DNA from: Malus domestica
Taxonomy: Eukaryota; Streptophyta; Magnoliopsida; Rosales; Rosaceae
Direction: 5' to 3'
NCBI RefSeq assembly: GCF_042453785.1
Contig: NC_091672.1
Coordinates: 3,812,001-3,876,000 of the forward strand
DNA length: 64,000 nt
Shown: piece by piece, positions 1 through 12,100 of the stretch
Layout: every line of letters starts with the position of its first letter
Numbering within the stretch: position 1 is the stretch's first letter
The notes under the pieces: generated by a model
The model's input: the letters and a program-made list of their open reading frames with translations, nothing else
Database searches by the model: none
Told to the model about the DNA's origin: nothing
Translations under genes and position numbers: made by a program

Positions 1-257
1 ATTTCAGCATTCCTAAAGTTACTTAAACCCCCTAAAATGTCTTAAAAAGAAAGATTAAAGATTAAACTTTTCAAGAGAGGTCAACTTAAAGGCATGTCTT
101 TAAGGGACAAGATTGGAGCAGTAGGGTTCTAACTGTCTTTTTAAGTGTCATGTCTTTTCCTTATATTATATTTTTCCCATGCTCATTGTTCCCACTATGT
201 ACCTCTTTACATGTCAGTCTCACATTTTGATGCTCTAAATCAAAATGATTAAATCTA

Positions 258-412
258 GGGAATTTTAATGAAAAACTCATGTTACTGGTTATTTTAACGA
301 AAAATCATATTTTTATACTAAAAAGTCAATCCTGATACTATTCACTTTATCTTTTATTTTGTTCTTATCGTTAAAACTTAAAGTTTTCAAATCATTTTCA
401 GTAGTTTTTCTT
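258..412 (+). mobile_element. Short AT-rich MITE-like repeat, family C (copy 1)
   Basis: The stretch shares a long, clearly related sequence with the reverse complement of 56126-56270. Shared blocks include TTTTTACACTAAAAA-like and ACTATTCACTTTA-like segments and the TTGTTCTTATCGTTAAAACT end. It is non-coding. Two dispersed copies in one window show that it is a mobile repeat. No target duplication was defined. Confidence 0.55.
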
Positions 413-818
413 TAAATCTATTGGCTTATAAAGGTGCCCAAATCAGTGACGTAGCCAGAATTTTTAAATAATGGGATCAGAATATCAATAAAAAAACATT
501 TTTTGGGTAATTTCGTCAAGCACTTAGCAGGCACCTGCTAATTCCTAGCAATATATGGTGAAAAGTTTATGCCAACATGTCGACAACTACTATTATTTGT
601 AGAGACTTGTCGAGGTTAGACACACGATTCTGTAGAGAAATGTTGAAGACTACCAATACTTAGAAAGACAAATATGATAGAATAAAATAGAAGAAGTAGG
701 AGGATGCTGTTGTAATTTAATTTACTTCAGCTGTTTATAAAAGTCAAACACAATATACAAACGAACATACTTGAAGTTTTTTAAATTATTGGAATCAAAG
801 ACAACCAATAATCCTATA
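413..818. other. Gene-free AT-rich spacer
   Basis: No convincing coding exon, RNA gene or terminal inverted repeat was recognised between the family C repeat and the MITE at 819. Confidence 0.5.
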
Positions 819-1102
819 GGGTGCGTTTGGTACGCAGACGGGACGGAACAAAACGGGACGGGACGGGACGGAACGAAGGTGTAATTTTTGAAAAAGACAT
901 GGGGTATATTTGTCTTAAAATGGTAAAACATTGTGTTCCACAGACGTGGAACAAACCCGTTCCAGGGGGGGAGGTGGGACGCAAAAACACCCAAAATCTG
1001 TCCCGTGGAACAGCCCGTTCCACCCATTTTTGGCGCACCAAACGCGGGACAGAACGCCTCGTCCCGTTCCGTCCCGTCTCGTCCCACGTACCAAACGCAC
1101 CC
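819..1102. mobile_element. MITE with GGGTGCGTTTGGTACG terminal inverted repeats
   Basis: The left end GGGTGCGTTTGGTACG (819-834) is repeated as its exact reverse complement at 1087-1102, giving a 284-bp non-autonomous element. The interior is GC-rich with iterated CGGGA units on one side and CGTCCC units on the other, so the whole element can fold back. The trinucleotide ATA flanks both ends and may be a 3-bp duplication, which would fit a PIF/Harbinger (Tourist-type) element. No 8-bp hAT duplication is visible. Several long reading frames here are by-products of the GC-rich palindrome. Confidence 0.75.
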
Positions 1103-1844
1103 ATATTGACCTTGCCACCGACCCAAATGGACTCGTATAATTGTCATATCCAGTTACAAACCCGGGTTCTTTGGTTCCACAAAAAGTTGAAGGCATATTG
1201 TATGTCTGTTAGAGGATACTAAAAATTAAAGTCGGCTATGCTCTCTTTCCGGTCGGTGATTCAGCTCATGCTTGATTATGTAATATGCTCATAAAACAGT
1301 GTTCATTTCTTTGGCTTGATTTGTTTCAATTATTATTTTTAATTAGGAAATTATTGTGCGTAATAGGTGGTATATATCTCTCTCTCTCTTTTTTTTTTTT
1401 TTTTTTTTAATCAAGTCAAGTGACGGGAAAGATAAAAAATATAGATCTGGTAATTACATGAAAGGATCTCATGTTTACTAATGAGTCAGTCAACTTTTTT
1501 ATTTTTTATTTTATTAAACGTGTATTGTTTATGAAAATTAAGCTTAATGCTTTCTCCGATGAGGTGGAATTCCAAATTAGGTATTACAAGACCAAATGTT
1601 CATACGTCAGTAAGAGGGTCTAGATGTTACAAGACCAAATGTTACTAGACCCTTAGTAAGAGCTGCATTACTAATTTAATCTAAAGAGTTTAATAATTAG
1701 AACTCATTTTACTCATTTCTTTTAAGTATTTTGCATACATTTTCTCATCACCCTCCTCTTTATTTCTTGCTTGTCATGTAGTGTTTTCTTTCCGAGTGAA
1801 TAATATTATCTTGTGGCAATTTCTCTTCTCTTACATTAGTTTCC
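1103..1844. other. Gene-free AT-rich spacer
   Basis: Contains a CT/T-rich run near 1378-1408 and no recognisable gene. Confidence 0.5.
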
Positions 1845-1849
1845 ATCAC

Positions 1850-2142
1850 TGTAGCATCTCATGTCGTTCAGGGGAGTGGATCCTGTAAGCCTTATATGTA
1901 CATTCTCATCTCTACCTAACACGAGACCTTTTAGGAGCTCACTGGCTTCGATTTCCATCGAAACTCCGAAGTTATGCGAGTTCGCGCGAGAGCAATCCTA
2001 GGATGGGTGACCCACTGGGAAGTTCTCGTGTGAGTTCTTAGAAACAAAACCGTGAGGGCGTGGTCGGGGCCCAAAGCGGACAATATCGTGCTACAATGGA
2101 GTCGAGCCCGGGATGTGATGGGGCCCAGGCCGAGATGTGATA
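1850..2142 (+). repeat. Cassandra 5' LTR
   Basis: Starts TGTAGCATCTCATG and ends GATGTGATA, so the canonical terminal CA has become TA. About 1937-2040 matches the 5S rRNA internal region, with the C-box-like AGGATGGGTGACCC intact. It differs from the 3' LTR at many sites, so the insertion is old. Confidence 0.9.
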
Positions 2143-2157
2143 ATTTGGTATCAGAGT
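2143..2157 (+). other. Cassandra primer-binding site
   Basis: TTTGGTATCAGAG directly follows the 5' LTR and matches the initiator tRNA-Met 3'-end complement used by many plant LTR elements. Confidence 0.85.
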
Positions 2158-2212
2158 CAATCCCTGGACGGAAGTGTGCCGACGAGGACGTCGGACCCCG
2201 AAGGGGGTGGAT

Positions 2213-2506
2213 TGTAGCACCCCACATCGCCCAGGAAAGTGGATCCTGTAAGCCTTATATGTATATTCTCATCTCTACCTAACACGAGGCCTTTTGGGAG
2301 CTCACTGGCTTCGAGTTCCATCGGAACTCCGAAGTTAAGCGAATTCGCGCGAGAGCAATCCTATGATGGGTGATTCACTGAGAAGTTCTCGTGTGAGTTC
2401 CTAGAAACAAAACCGTGAAGGCGTAGTCGGGGCCCAAAGTGGATAATATTGTGCTACAGTGGAGTTGAGCCCGGGATGTGATGGAGGTTCGGACCGGGAT
2501 GTGACA
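2213..2506 (+). repeat. Cassandra 3' LTR
   Basis: Starts TGTAGCACCCCACATC and ends GATGTGACA. Its 5S-like part (about 2298-2402) keeps the A-box-like GAAGTTAAGCG, but the C-box region is changed to TATGATGGGTGATTC. Confidence 0.9.
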
Positions 2507-2511
2507 ATCAC

Positions 2512-3235
2512 AACTTTTATGCTCATTTTCATGCGAAGTCTACTCCTCTTTAGTATTTTGTGTCCCGACTCTAAACTCTTCTTTTCACCTAATTAGACTA
2601 ATGTGATATGTTACTTATACTAAATATCTTTTCTTATAAAAATAAATAATAAAAACAATTAACCATCATCTCTCTCACACATCAACTTTCAAATTTCATT
2701 AATGTAGATGTATCATCATCATCAATGTAAGAATTGAATGTGGTCTACTATAAGAAGGGTTTAGTCAAAATCTAAGTGATTGAGGGAATCTTCTTGCTCG
2801 TGGAAATACTTAAGTGCCTTCTCCTTCTTTTAAAATTTGAAGCAGGTCCATGCATATGCATCATGACTCTGTCCAACGTCTCTCTCCCCCTTAAATATAT
2901 CCTCAGTTTATGAACAAGAAATATTGAAATTTTACAAGCAAAAGATAATGAATGCCTCCCTTCTCCTCCTGCCAAGTAAATTAATTGTAACACCATTAAA
3001 TCAAATCTCTGTTTCAACAACTACACATTCACATCAAGTCAATATCTTTGTTTAGATCTTTTATAAGATAGTGGGAAACATCTTTCATCATCTAAATCTT
3101 TCTTTGGGCCAGAAATGTCAAAAAAAAAAAAAAAAAACTAATTAACTTGTTAAAATGGAGAATGGCTAGAGAGAGAGAGAGAGAGAGGAACGAATGCAAC
3201 TGTAATTGTCTGTTACTGCAAAGCTAAACCAAAGT
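2512..3235. other. Gene-free AT-rich spacer
   Basis: A poly-A run lies at about 3120-3137 and a (GA)n microsatellite at about 3170-3187. No gene was recognised. Confidence 0.5.
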
Positions 3236-3482
3236 AAGATTTTCTTCCGATTCTTTTTTGTGAGAATCCTAAAAATCTTTTTTTAAAAAGATTTTAAGGA
3301 TTCTTATATTTTAACCGTTCATTATACATAGTACGGTAAATTTTCGTTAAGTACTATTTATGCTTAATTTTAAATAATAAAAAATCAAATAATTTTTTAC
3401 TGCACGATATATGATAAATGATTAAAATGTGAAAATTCCTAAAATCTCCGCAATTTAAAGCCGAAAGAATCCAAATCCTTTG
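3236..3482. mobile_element. Fold-back MITE, family A (copy 1)
   Basis: The two halves are imperfect inverted repeats. The left half, around AGATTTTAAGGATTCTTA and ACCGTTCATTATACATAGTA, pairs with the reverse complement of the right half around CACGATATATGATAAATGA and AAATTCCTAAAATCTC. Related copies lie at 45787-45996 and 58465-58668, which supports a dispersed MITE family. Confidence 0.65.
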
Positions 3483-3974
3483 GTATATAGGCTTGTTACA
3501 GATAGAGTCAAGTGGGTCTTCGTTATCGTGGCTTGTGCCCATCTGATGGCTGCATAAAGTTCACTGTATTGAGGAGTTGTTAATGCCTTAAAAACATCAA
3601 ATCACTTTGGTCTAAGTTTTCCATTTCAAGCACATGGTGACATTTGATAAAGTGATATATTTAGAAGTGTGAAAAATAAATTAGTATCAGACTCATTATT
3701 CACAAAATTTAAATTTAAAAATTTTCAATTATAAATGAAAAAAAAAAAATCACACCATAAGTGACAAGTTTATGGTGATATTTAAAATTGCTAATTTAGT
3801 TGATAATACCTATTTTTTTCGTTTAGAAAATAATAAACACATACATTTTTTACCTCTCATACATTTTGTTTAATTTCATCTGTTATTCTCGTTCAATTTT
3901 TTTAATTTGATGGCTTGACATTAAGAAAGTTTAGTGTGCAACGCTTTTTTTTTCATTGTTAATCGGGAAGTCTT

Positions 3975-4163
3975 ATCACAACGGAGAATGATTCTCTACC
4001 CTCCTCATCTCTTTACCCTTCCATGCTCTCCTATTTGAACGGTTATGGTTAAGCCACATCAACATCTTATATTGATTTTTTTATATAGAGAAAATAAGAC
4101 AAAAAGCAATGTGTGAGAGGAAGGAATGGAAGAGAATGAGAATATGAGGGTAGATAATCCTCC
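3975..4163. mobile_element. Fold-back MITE, family B (copy 1)
   Basis: The left end, around GGAGAATGATTCTCTACCCT and AACGGTTATGGTTAAG, is an imperfect reverse complement of the right end, around GAATATGAGGGTAGATAATC. A second copy with the same GGTTAAGTCACAT-like core is at 57888-58098. Non-coding. Confidence 0.55.
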
Positions 4164-4261
4164 TCCTATCACAACACCTTGCACATTGATACACTTCGAA
4201 TATTGGACATCCCCTCCTTTTTATAACCTTTACATTAGTGAGTTTTCTATCAAGTTGCTTA

Positions 4262-4265
<4 letters not shown>

Positions 4266-4302
<37 letters not shown>

Positions 4303-4310
4303 TTTTTGAC
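4266..4310. repeat. (TA)n microsatellite followed by poly-T
   Basis: A run of about 13-14 TA units is followed directly by an uninterrupted T run. Confidence 0.9.
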
Positions 4311-4560
4311 TCTTTACATGTAAAGAGATTTTTTTTTTTAATTTGTGTATTTTTTTTGTGTATTCTTCATAAATAAGTTTTGCATGCATGTAACTATTTA
4401 GTGTTTAAAAAGTTTTAAAGTTTATAAATGAATTTTTATATTTTACTATGCTATGGGTACTTATCATAAGTATTTGATGATTAATTTGAAGTGTTGAAGC
4501 ATATGTCTCGCATAAAAATCTTATGCAGTTAAATTAATTCTTTTTATAATGATGGTTCCA

Positions 4561-4667
4561 CTACTTGCAATGAGATATTTTTTTAAAGAAGCTGCACACT
4601 TTTAGATAAAACATGTGGTTCTACTACTTGCAATGAGATATTTTTTAAGAAACTGCACACCTTAAAC
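4561..4667 (+). repeat. Short tandem duplication with a period of about 60 bp
   Basis: The block CTACTTGCAATGAGATAT, followed by a T run and AAGAA(G)CTGCACAC, occurs twice in direct orientation. Confidence 0.7.
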
Positions 4668-5072
4668 TCGGTGTTGATTAGTAATCGGTCGCAAAATCTT
4701 CTCTCAAACTTTGACATGAAGTCACATTGCTTGAAAGCTATACATTTTTTTTTTTTTTTTTGAGGTGGAGGGAGAGCCATGTTCGTTTATGCAAATAGAT
4801 AATCAGTTGTTGATGTTAGAGGAGAAACATACGGCAGAGAAGACGAGCCGGAGAGATCGAAAGCCAAGTTGCAAGTGTGTGATTAATAAACCTAGAAGGA
4901 GCCAAAAATATATTGGAGTGTTGGAAAATGTATAAAAGATATGTCGGTCATAGACATTTCTATTCTCTCTTCTCACCACGGCCGGTCCAAGTCCAGTGCA
5001 GGCAGGGTTATCATTTGGGGCTCAAAATAATTGGGAGTATTAAAATTATTAGGATGGTATATTTATTTATGT

Positions 5073-5360
5073 TTTCATAAGAGTATAAATTTATAAAATT
5101 TGGGTCAATGACAAAGAAATTTAACTAAAACTAGTGGTTTTGTTGTTTGAAATTAATGAGGAGGTCTTGGATTCAAAACACCATGTGTGTGTATTTGCTT
5201 TTCAATTTTTACAAATTTCTTTTCATAAGAGTATAAATATATAAAATTTGGCTAAATGATCAAGAAGTTTAATTGGAATCAATGGTTTCTATTGTTTACA
5301 ATTAACGAGAGGTCCTAAGTTCAAAATGCTAAGTACATGTTTATTCTTTTCAATTTTTAC
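5073..5360 (+). repeat. Imperfect tandem duplication, 148-bp period
   Basis: TTTCATAAGAGTATAAAT begins one unit at about 5073 and the next at about 5221. Both units continue with matching AAATTTGG, ACAA/ATTAA and GGTC(T/C)T segments and end in CTTTTCAATTTTTAC. The GAGGTCnTnnnTTCAAA segment in each unit resembles the B-box area of tRNA-derived SINEs, which is only suggestive. Confidence 0.6.
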
Positions 5361-6770
5361 GAATTTTGTTTGGTTGTTAATTTATTTTTAATTAGTAGCT
5401 AGTAGCTATGTGGGTTGTTATTTTTAAACATTTGTCCCAATTCAAGTCTAATCTTCAACAAAAAGTAATGTGTTGACCAAATTTGCAAATCAGATGACGT
5501 GTCATTAAAATGCTTAATTTAGCACCCATTTATTACTTATACATATCAATTAAAGACTCAAAAACATCATTATTTTTTTAGTCTCATATTGACAAGGTTA
5601 GTAAATAAGAAAAAAAACACTCACGGTTTATACAAAAACACTTTAAAAGTCAGATGGAAAACAAAACTCATATCTATCTATTTGTAAACTCGATGTTTTT
5701 TTGTTTCCTTCTCACGATACAAAATAAATTAGTTTTTCCGTGTTTCTAAATTATTAAGTTTGAAGTGTTTTTCTAAATATAATTTTATCGATATCTTATG
5801 TGTGAAAATAAATAATTTTCTTATATAAAATGATAGCATATTTTATTACGTCGCTCTGAGCATAAAAAATCCCTAGACTGGCCTGCTTCTCACAAATAAA
5901 ATTGCATAAAACAACTGGCTTTCACCACTTCCAACTCTCTGTAATAATTATAATCCAAATCCCAATGCCTATCTTTCTCCCCCAACAATGCCCTAACTTC
6001 TTGAAACTTGCCCTATTTGACCAACCCAACTTACACTCCTAGAGATAATACATCAACTCGATCGTTTGATTTATTATTAGGATTGGATAACACTTGTTTA
6101 AACTCTAATAACTTGGGTTTATTTAGTGACAGTTCGCTATAAGTATGATACTTGTTATCAAAATTATCGATTTATTGAAATAACAGCCTTCGGACTTTGC
6201 CTACCTTTTTCTTGAGATACATAGGTGCATTACTTATAACTTCCTTGTTCGTAGTCAATGCAGATTCTGAATTGTCTTTCATTCCAAGACATAATTTATA
6301 TCCGAAATTATTTTATAAAAATAATCGCTTAAGGACAAGAGAAATGAGCCATTTTAATCATAATATTTGTACAATGCACGCATAATATATAAGTATGAAG
6401 TATATTGTCCCTTATTTTATAGAAGATTAGCTCTTCTCAAAGAATGCTAAGTCCACTCTAATTAAAACTTATTACAAGCATATATATATATATATCATGC
6501 TTCAACAACATCAGCCAGCAAATTTCACTTCAAAGATTACCACATAAGATATAAAATCAGAATTGTTGCGCTAAAAAAATTCACGAAGACATTCTAACTG
6601 TAAATTTTATACAGTAATGTTTTAGAAGTGAAAGGTAAAAATGTATAACAACATACACACAAATATTTTATATATATTCTTTTACCATGTTACTATGTAA
6701 CAAAAGTCATGATCCAACATTATATCATCCCACAATTTACTTTATTTTGTACTCTAGGAAAGTGGTAAAA
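5361..6770. other. Gene-free AT-rich spacer
   Basis: A short (AT)n run lies at about 6480-6495. No coding exon or structured element was recognised. Confidence 0.45.
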
Positions 6771-6774
6771 TACA

Positions 6775-6860
6775 ATAAAGGTCGTACCCAGTGCACAAGG
6801 CTCCCGCTTTACGCAGGGTCTGGGAGAGGTGAATGTCGGCTAGCCTTAAACAAATATAAA
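6775..6860 (+). mobile_element. Au SINE fragment
   Basis: GTCGTACCCAGTGCACAAGG, then CTCCCGCTTTACGCAGGGTC and GGCTAGCCTTA, match the tRNA-derived head of the plant Au SINE as I recall it. The 3' part is missing. A longer copy is on the other strand at 47253-47375. Confidence 0.75.
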
Positions 6861-7049
6861 ATCGTATCCATAATTCATATGAGATTTGATTAATCGAAAA
6901 TATTTCTTTACATTACATGCACCCCCACAACCTTACAAAGGACCTTAAATAACTTGATTGAATCCCCTTGTCTTTTATCTTAACACGACATGTAACTGGA
7001 AACTCAATCTCTCAATCCCCCTTTGCACGTGCAGCAGATACAGCTTCAG

Positions 7050-7607
7050 CTAGTAGTCACGTGACTTGTTGTTCGCAAAGTGCAGCAACGTCGAACCTCC
7101 AGACCTGACAGAGAAAACAGCATTCCAGATCTCAGTGAATGCCCTGATAATAATGCCGTGGTTGCAGGGCGAGTTGAGCTGCAGGAAACAGTTGAGAAGC
7201 TCCCGGAGATCGTCTTTCGAGTATATCTCGTTCTCCAGTATCATCTGTAGCATCGAGTGTCGAAAGTCCAAGTAAGGGTCGCCGGAGTCTTTCTCCACAG
7301 CCACGCTCTCGCTGCCGATTCTACCGAAGCCCCTGACGGGCCTCGTGGCTTTTGCGTCGGAATTTGTGACTAAAAATGGAGCACAGTCGTCTTTGTAGAC
7401 TTTGTTGTTGTTGTTGTTGTTGCGTGGGGTTGAAGAAGAAGAAGAAGAAGGAGGGAAGTGGTTGTAGTTGTTTTGTTTTAGGGTTTTGGAGGAGGGTTTA
7501 GGTTTAGGGTGGAATATTTGGAAGAGCTTAATAGGTTTTCTGCAGCTGCATCCCATGTCGACCGTGACTTTGCTCAACCGGAGCTTTCTTCTGGTTGTTG
7601 TAGGCAT
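7050..7607 (-). CDS. OFP: OVATE family protein (OFP6/7/8-like transcriptional repressor)
   Basis: An intronless 185-residue frame starts at ATG 7607. The C-terminal 60 residues are an OVATE domain: DPYLDFRHSMLQMILENEI at about 109-127, then DDLRELLNCFLQLNSPCNHG and FTEIWNAVF. OVATE proteins are plant-specific nuclear repressors that bind KNOX/BELL homeodomain and TRM proteins and affect organ shape, growth and secondary wall formation. The N-terminal half is basic and low in complexity, with a CSCRKP motif, a serine run and a six-asparagine run encoded by trinucleotide repeats (about 7398-7450). Length and the absence of introns are usual for the family. No neighbouring gene suggests a shared pathway. 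The family assignment is strong; the exact orthologue is not established. Confidence 0.93.
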   Translation of the reverse strand: MPTTTRRKLRLSKVTVDMGCSCRKPIKLFQIFHPKPKPSSKTLKQNNYNHFPPSSSSSSTPRNNNNNNKVYKDDCAPFLVTNSDAKATRPVRGFGRIGSESVAVEKDSGDPYLDFRHSMLQMILENEIYSKDDLRELLNCFLQLNSPCNHGIIIRAFTEIWNAVFSVRSGGSTLLHFANNKSRDY

Positions 7608-7795
7608 CGTGTGTGTTTTAGAGAGAGCGATAGAGAGAGAGGTTGAGTTTAGTTTAGTTGGGGAAGTGAGTGAGAGTTGTTGGGATAATAGGGGATTTGA
7701 CTATAAATGTTCATGTGAGCTCCTGAAGGGTCCCCTACATGCTAAAATGACTGTTCTGTGAGTTTATTCCAGTGACAGTCTCGTCTAAACCGCAC

Positions 7796-7891
7796 AATTT
7801 GACTACGAAAAATATGCACTTGACGTGTTGCTTTCTAGTCATCAATTTTACTACGAAAAATATGCACTTGACGTGTTGCTTTCTAGTCATC
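7796..7891 (+). repeat. 48-bp tandem duplication
   Basis: Two adjacent 48-bp units (7796-7843 and 7844-7891) differ at one position (TTTGACTACG against TTTTACTACG). They lie upstream of the OFP gene. Confidence 0.95.
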
Positions 7892-8029
7892 ATGGTGCGG
7901 ATAAATTTTTAGTTGTGACGGAACACGGATGGTATATCACGTATTTTTATGTAAGTGGTGGAAAATTTTAATTTTTAAGTTATTAACCTTTTAACACACA
8001 TAACCCATCATTTATACAGGGACACGTGA

Positions 8030-8490
8030 TGTAACACCTCATATGACGGTCATACTGAAAAATCTCTCCAAGTGTGGTACTTCTTGATGGTTGGCGCTGT
8101 CAGTAGGCCAGTGAATTTGTACGCCATTTGTTAACGCGACACGACACAAAAATAATAAGTTTTAGCGTGAGTTAGTTTGTTAGTTAGATGGTTATAGAAT
8201 CATTTTAAAAAAACCAGATAAGATATCGTTTGTTAAATCTAGATATTAGACATGATAATTTCCTGCATGACGCGTTAACCCAACACGACACGACTTGTTA
8301 ACGAATCACGTTGTTATTTAGTCATTTGTTAAGAACCCATTAAGATAATGGATTTGACACGACACGATCCGATAAGATAACGTATATGACACGAAAACAA
8401 CCCGTTAAGATAACAAATATGACACAAAAATTACTTATTAAATTAATAGATATAACACAAAAAGGGCAAACACCATCCGATTGCTAGGCC
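8030..8490. other. Degenerate transposon-like sequence rich in GACACGAC motifs
   Basis: Repeated GACACGACAC, GTTAACG and CCGTTAAGATAAC words, bounded by AGTAGGCC at the left and its reverse complement GGCCTACT at the right, look like a decayed non-autonomous DNA transposon. No target duplication was identified and nothing is coding. Confidence 0.35.
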
Positions 8491-9102
8491 TACTCTCAAG
8501 TGATGCAAAGCTAATAATTAAATGACTGCTCATTGTCACATCTATACACCTCCTAATGTTAGAAAATGATGTAAAGATAATTTCCCTACTTCATTTTCAT
8601 GGTTAATTGTAGATAAAATTAAGAATCTTTATGGTCAATAATAATATTACTTCACCAAAACAAAAAATTATAGTTCAGGATGAGTAATACTTATATTGTA
8701 GCCACTTACAAGTCTCACGTAGATAAATCCTTCATAAATCTTACTTATGCTAATCAATAAATATAGTACAAATACTTCATACAAATTTGATGCTTGAGAT
8801 AGTGAGAGAGGGACATACAACCGGTTACACATAAAAATCCTCCGCTGTCCCCAACCAGATAGCATAAGTCCATTCTTGTATGAGAGATGGATAGGGAGAA
8901 CAGATATACAACCGGTCATACAAAAGAATCTGCCCTTTTCCACAAGTAGGCAGCTCAAATCTATTCACTGCTTCTAGTATAACTAATCAAGCAACAATCA
9001 AAACTTTAAGACTTATTTTATTTATTGACTTATCCATCCAAATGAAAGTCTAATATTTGCATCCTAAAGACAAACATGGTGGGCTAGGTTGAGCAGGTAT
9101 AT

Positions 9103-12100
9103 CTATGATGCTTGATTGTTCTTGATCAAGCCTGCTACATGCTCAGCAACCCACAATGAGCCAGCCTCAGTGCAACCAAAAGCATGAGTGTGGCCCTCTC
9201 TTTCAATTGATAGAGCAACATCCGGGACCTGCTTGGAAATCTGGGACCCACAGAAATACAAAGTAGAAAGATGCCCGGTAAGGCATATTAGAAAATGCCA
9301 AAAGCAAAAGCAAACCAAAGGGAAGTGAAATTTGCACGCCATTTTACACCTTCTGCACACATTTTCTTAATTACGGCACTCTGATTCTCTTTTGATTTGT
9401 TCAATCTAATAGCTAGAAAAAAGTAAGGTGCGCAAGAGGTGAAAAAGGGCATTCAAAAGTTATCTCCGCAAACAAAATTGCGACACGCTTAACACTCAAT
9501 AGCATCAACTGCAACCATTTTATCTCTCTTTTTACTAATGTGCATGACATTAGCAGCAAATATTCAATCTGTATATTAAGAATTCTGACCATATCTTGTA
9601 TCTGCTTGGAAAGAAAGCCAATACATTGGTCATTTAAAGCTTATGAATCAATGTTTATCCAGGACAAACTGTAATCGTATACTTTTCTAACATGAAAACC
9701 ATAAGAATCAGCATACACCTTGTGATTGACATGTAATGATAGGAATCATCGTTGAAACATCACATAAGGCAAACAAAACTGGTTCGATGAGATGACCCCT
9801 CCCTCATATTTGATGTTCGCGCCAACAAACTCCACAGACTAAATTTTAATAAGGGATCAGAAATGCTAAACGTTTGGAGTCTCGAAACATCTTCTATCTC
9901 CAACCAATTTAATCTCATAGCAAAAAAAATTCCTCTTCTTAGCAGTGCCTAGGTGACTATATTACAAAGCAAATAGTCCTTCGTTAAACATGATCGGTTC
10001 TCTAAAATTTATCGATGACAGGAAAAATATATACATTCACCAAGAGTGAGTGAACAAAGTATGTGTGAAAACCTTCCATGCTCCTGATCTTCCTAGATTC
10101 CTACTCTCGTTGTATTACTCTCATGGTTATATTTCTATTACAGATCGAAAAAACGAAAAAGAGATATTTCATGCGAGAAGCACTGGGAGTTAAAGGTATC
10201 TGGGAATCTCAGGGGTCTGGAAGGTCATGAAACTTACCATATAATTTTTAAAGCATAAATGCATTCGCAACAAATTCATATGCACAAAGGGGCAGGGAAA
10301 CAATATCCCTCTTAAATCTTATTGACACTTGACTTCCAAACTCAACATTGAAAAGAACTCCTTAAATTACCTCTTCAAACATTTGCAATGGACCCCAGTG
10401 ATCATCAATGCCGAACAAAAATGCTATTTTGTGCTGGTTTCCCCTCATGAATGCCCAATCTGGTGTTGCTGAAAGCTGACAGTGGAGTCCTATGGTAAGC
10501 ACAAAATATGTATATCACAGTTCTAACTTTCCTAGATGAACCATGCAGCAATTTTAGTGTTTGTTGAAGCTGAAGAGACTATATATGCAAAGAGAATATC
10601 ATGTCTTAACAAAAAAATAGTGTTGTGTAGAATACATAGTCAAACACCATCATGGTAACTTTTCAGTCAAATATATAACTTTCTGTTAACACGAGGATAA
10701 CAGATTGAATGCATACATGATTACCAAATTACCAATTAGGAAAGAACTCATTCGTATCGCATCAAGGATGCAGCCAGTAGATGCAGTAGCACAAAACCAA
10801 TATACATTTAAAAGTAGGAACTAGATTTTCGAAATGTGGATGGGAATCTAAAGGGAAGTAATAGTTGCATTTTCATGATCACCATTAAAGCATGTGGAGG
10901 TAATAACTCTATTTTCAGAGAGGATGAAAATATCAACATAAAAGGAGGAAGCGGGTGAAAAAAGTTTTACTATTTACAAAACCCCATGAACCATGTTAAA
11001 GTTTCAGTTTAATTTGGAAGTCAGTGACTACAGTTTTCGAAAAACAATATTAGTAACTTTCATGAACAATTACAACTAAAATCTTAAATTTACAAAAGGG
11101 CAAGAGTTTTACCTCTCTGAATTCTGTCATTGCCATGAAGAGGACATTCCGCATGGTATGGTACTACAAGTACACAAATCAAATGTTCATGGAAAAAGAT
11201 TCAAAACACATGCACAATAGCGTGCACACAGTCACGCACAAAAAACACACTGCTTGATGGAGGCAAATAGTTTAATCAGTGGAACATTGGTATAAGTATA
11301 AGCTCCTTCATAATAAGAAATAACCAGAAAAGAAAAGATTTTTGACGTTTTTGAAAGTATGTATGACCTAAGAAGCCAACTTCACCAATCTATTACAAGA
11401 CAGACCTTTACCTTTACCAAGTGAGAGCAAGTAGCCTCAACTGCAGTAGCTGACCAGGGCTTCCCAAGGAATGTGGTCACAATTAACCTCAACAATCGGA
11501 TAGGAAACAATCCCAAGGGTGCAACAATTAAGCTCAAGACAACACTTAGAATACGGGACCTGAAACACACTATTCTGTATTGTTAATCTCTATGAATGGC
11601 TACTGTTACAACTAATATCACTAGAATGAGTTTTAAAAGAACCCGCCAATATACATTAGGACCAAGTGAGAATTCCAATGAATGGTTAAAAACAGGAGAT
11701 GTTATTGGCACTCTAAAGAAGTCATCCGGCATTCCTCCCACATAAACTAGAAACTCAACTTGGAGGAGAGTAGGATGACTTTTTGGATTGTCAATAACAG
11801 TTCCCTGAACAATTCATCAACTGTCAGTTTTCTCATTGAATGTTCAACCTTTATTGTCGCATAAGTGAAACCAACAAAACTAAACAGACACCACTAGTAG
11901 GCATGAAATATAAAAGCAAAACCAAAGGTACCAGCCACAGGAAAAATTTCATTATAATAACTGCCTATTGCTTGTGCATGAAGCACACTAATGCATAGGA
12001 CAGAACAAAAAACACGCATAAAAAAGAAAGAATTTTACGCTGCAAGCTTCCTGATGAAAGACTGCTGTACAGATTGTCGGTTTAAGGCCAAAAAAGGATA

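Larger units (their letters stand above)
1850..2506 (+). mobile_element. Complete Cassandra-type TRIM retrotransposon
   Basis: This 657-bp element has two direct LTRs (1850-2142 and 2213-2506) around a roughly 70-bp interior, and a perfect 5-bp target duplication ATCAC at 1845-1849 and 2507-2511. The interior begins with TTTGGTATCAGAG, the usual primer-binding site complementary to initiator tRNA-Met, and ends in a purine-rich tract (AAGGGGGTGGA) just before the second LTR. Each LTR carries a 5S-rRNA-like segment. These are the defining traits of Cassandra elements. There is no protein-coding capacity, so mobilisation would need proteins from another element. Confidence 0.92.

Noticed and set aside
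722-1222. Several overlapping frames of 69-141 codons on both strands
   Set aside because: They lie in and around a GC-rich palindromic MITE and are by-products of its CGGGA repeats.
1937-2402. Possible 5S rRNA genes
   Set aside because: The 5S-like sequences are incomplete, diverged and sit inside Cassandra LTRs with a target duplication, so they are not rRNA genes.
11640-11830. Exon-like open stretch within LDAH intron 8
   Set aside because: Exon 8 joins exon 9 at 11559 in correct phase with the conserved sequence. Inserting this stretch would break the family alignment.
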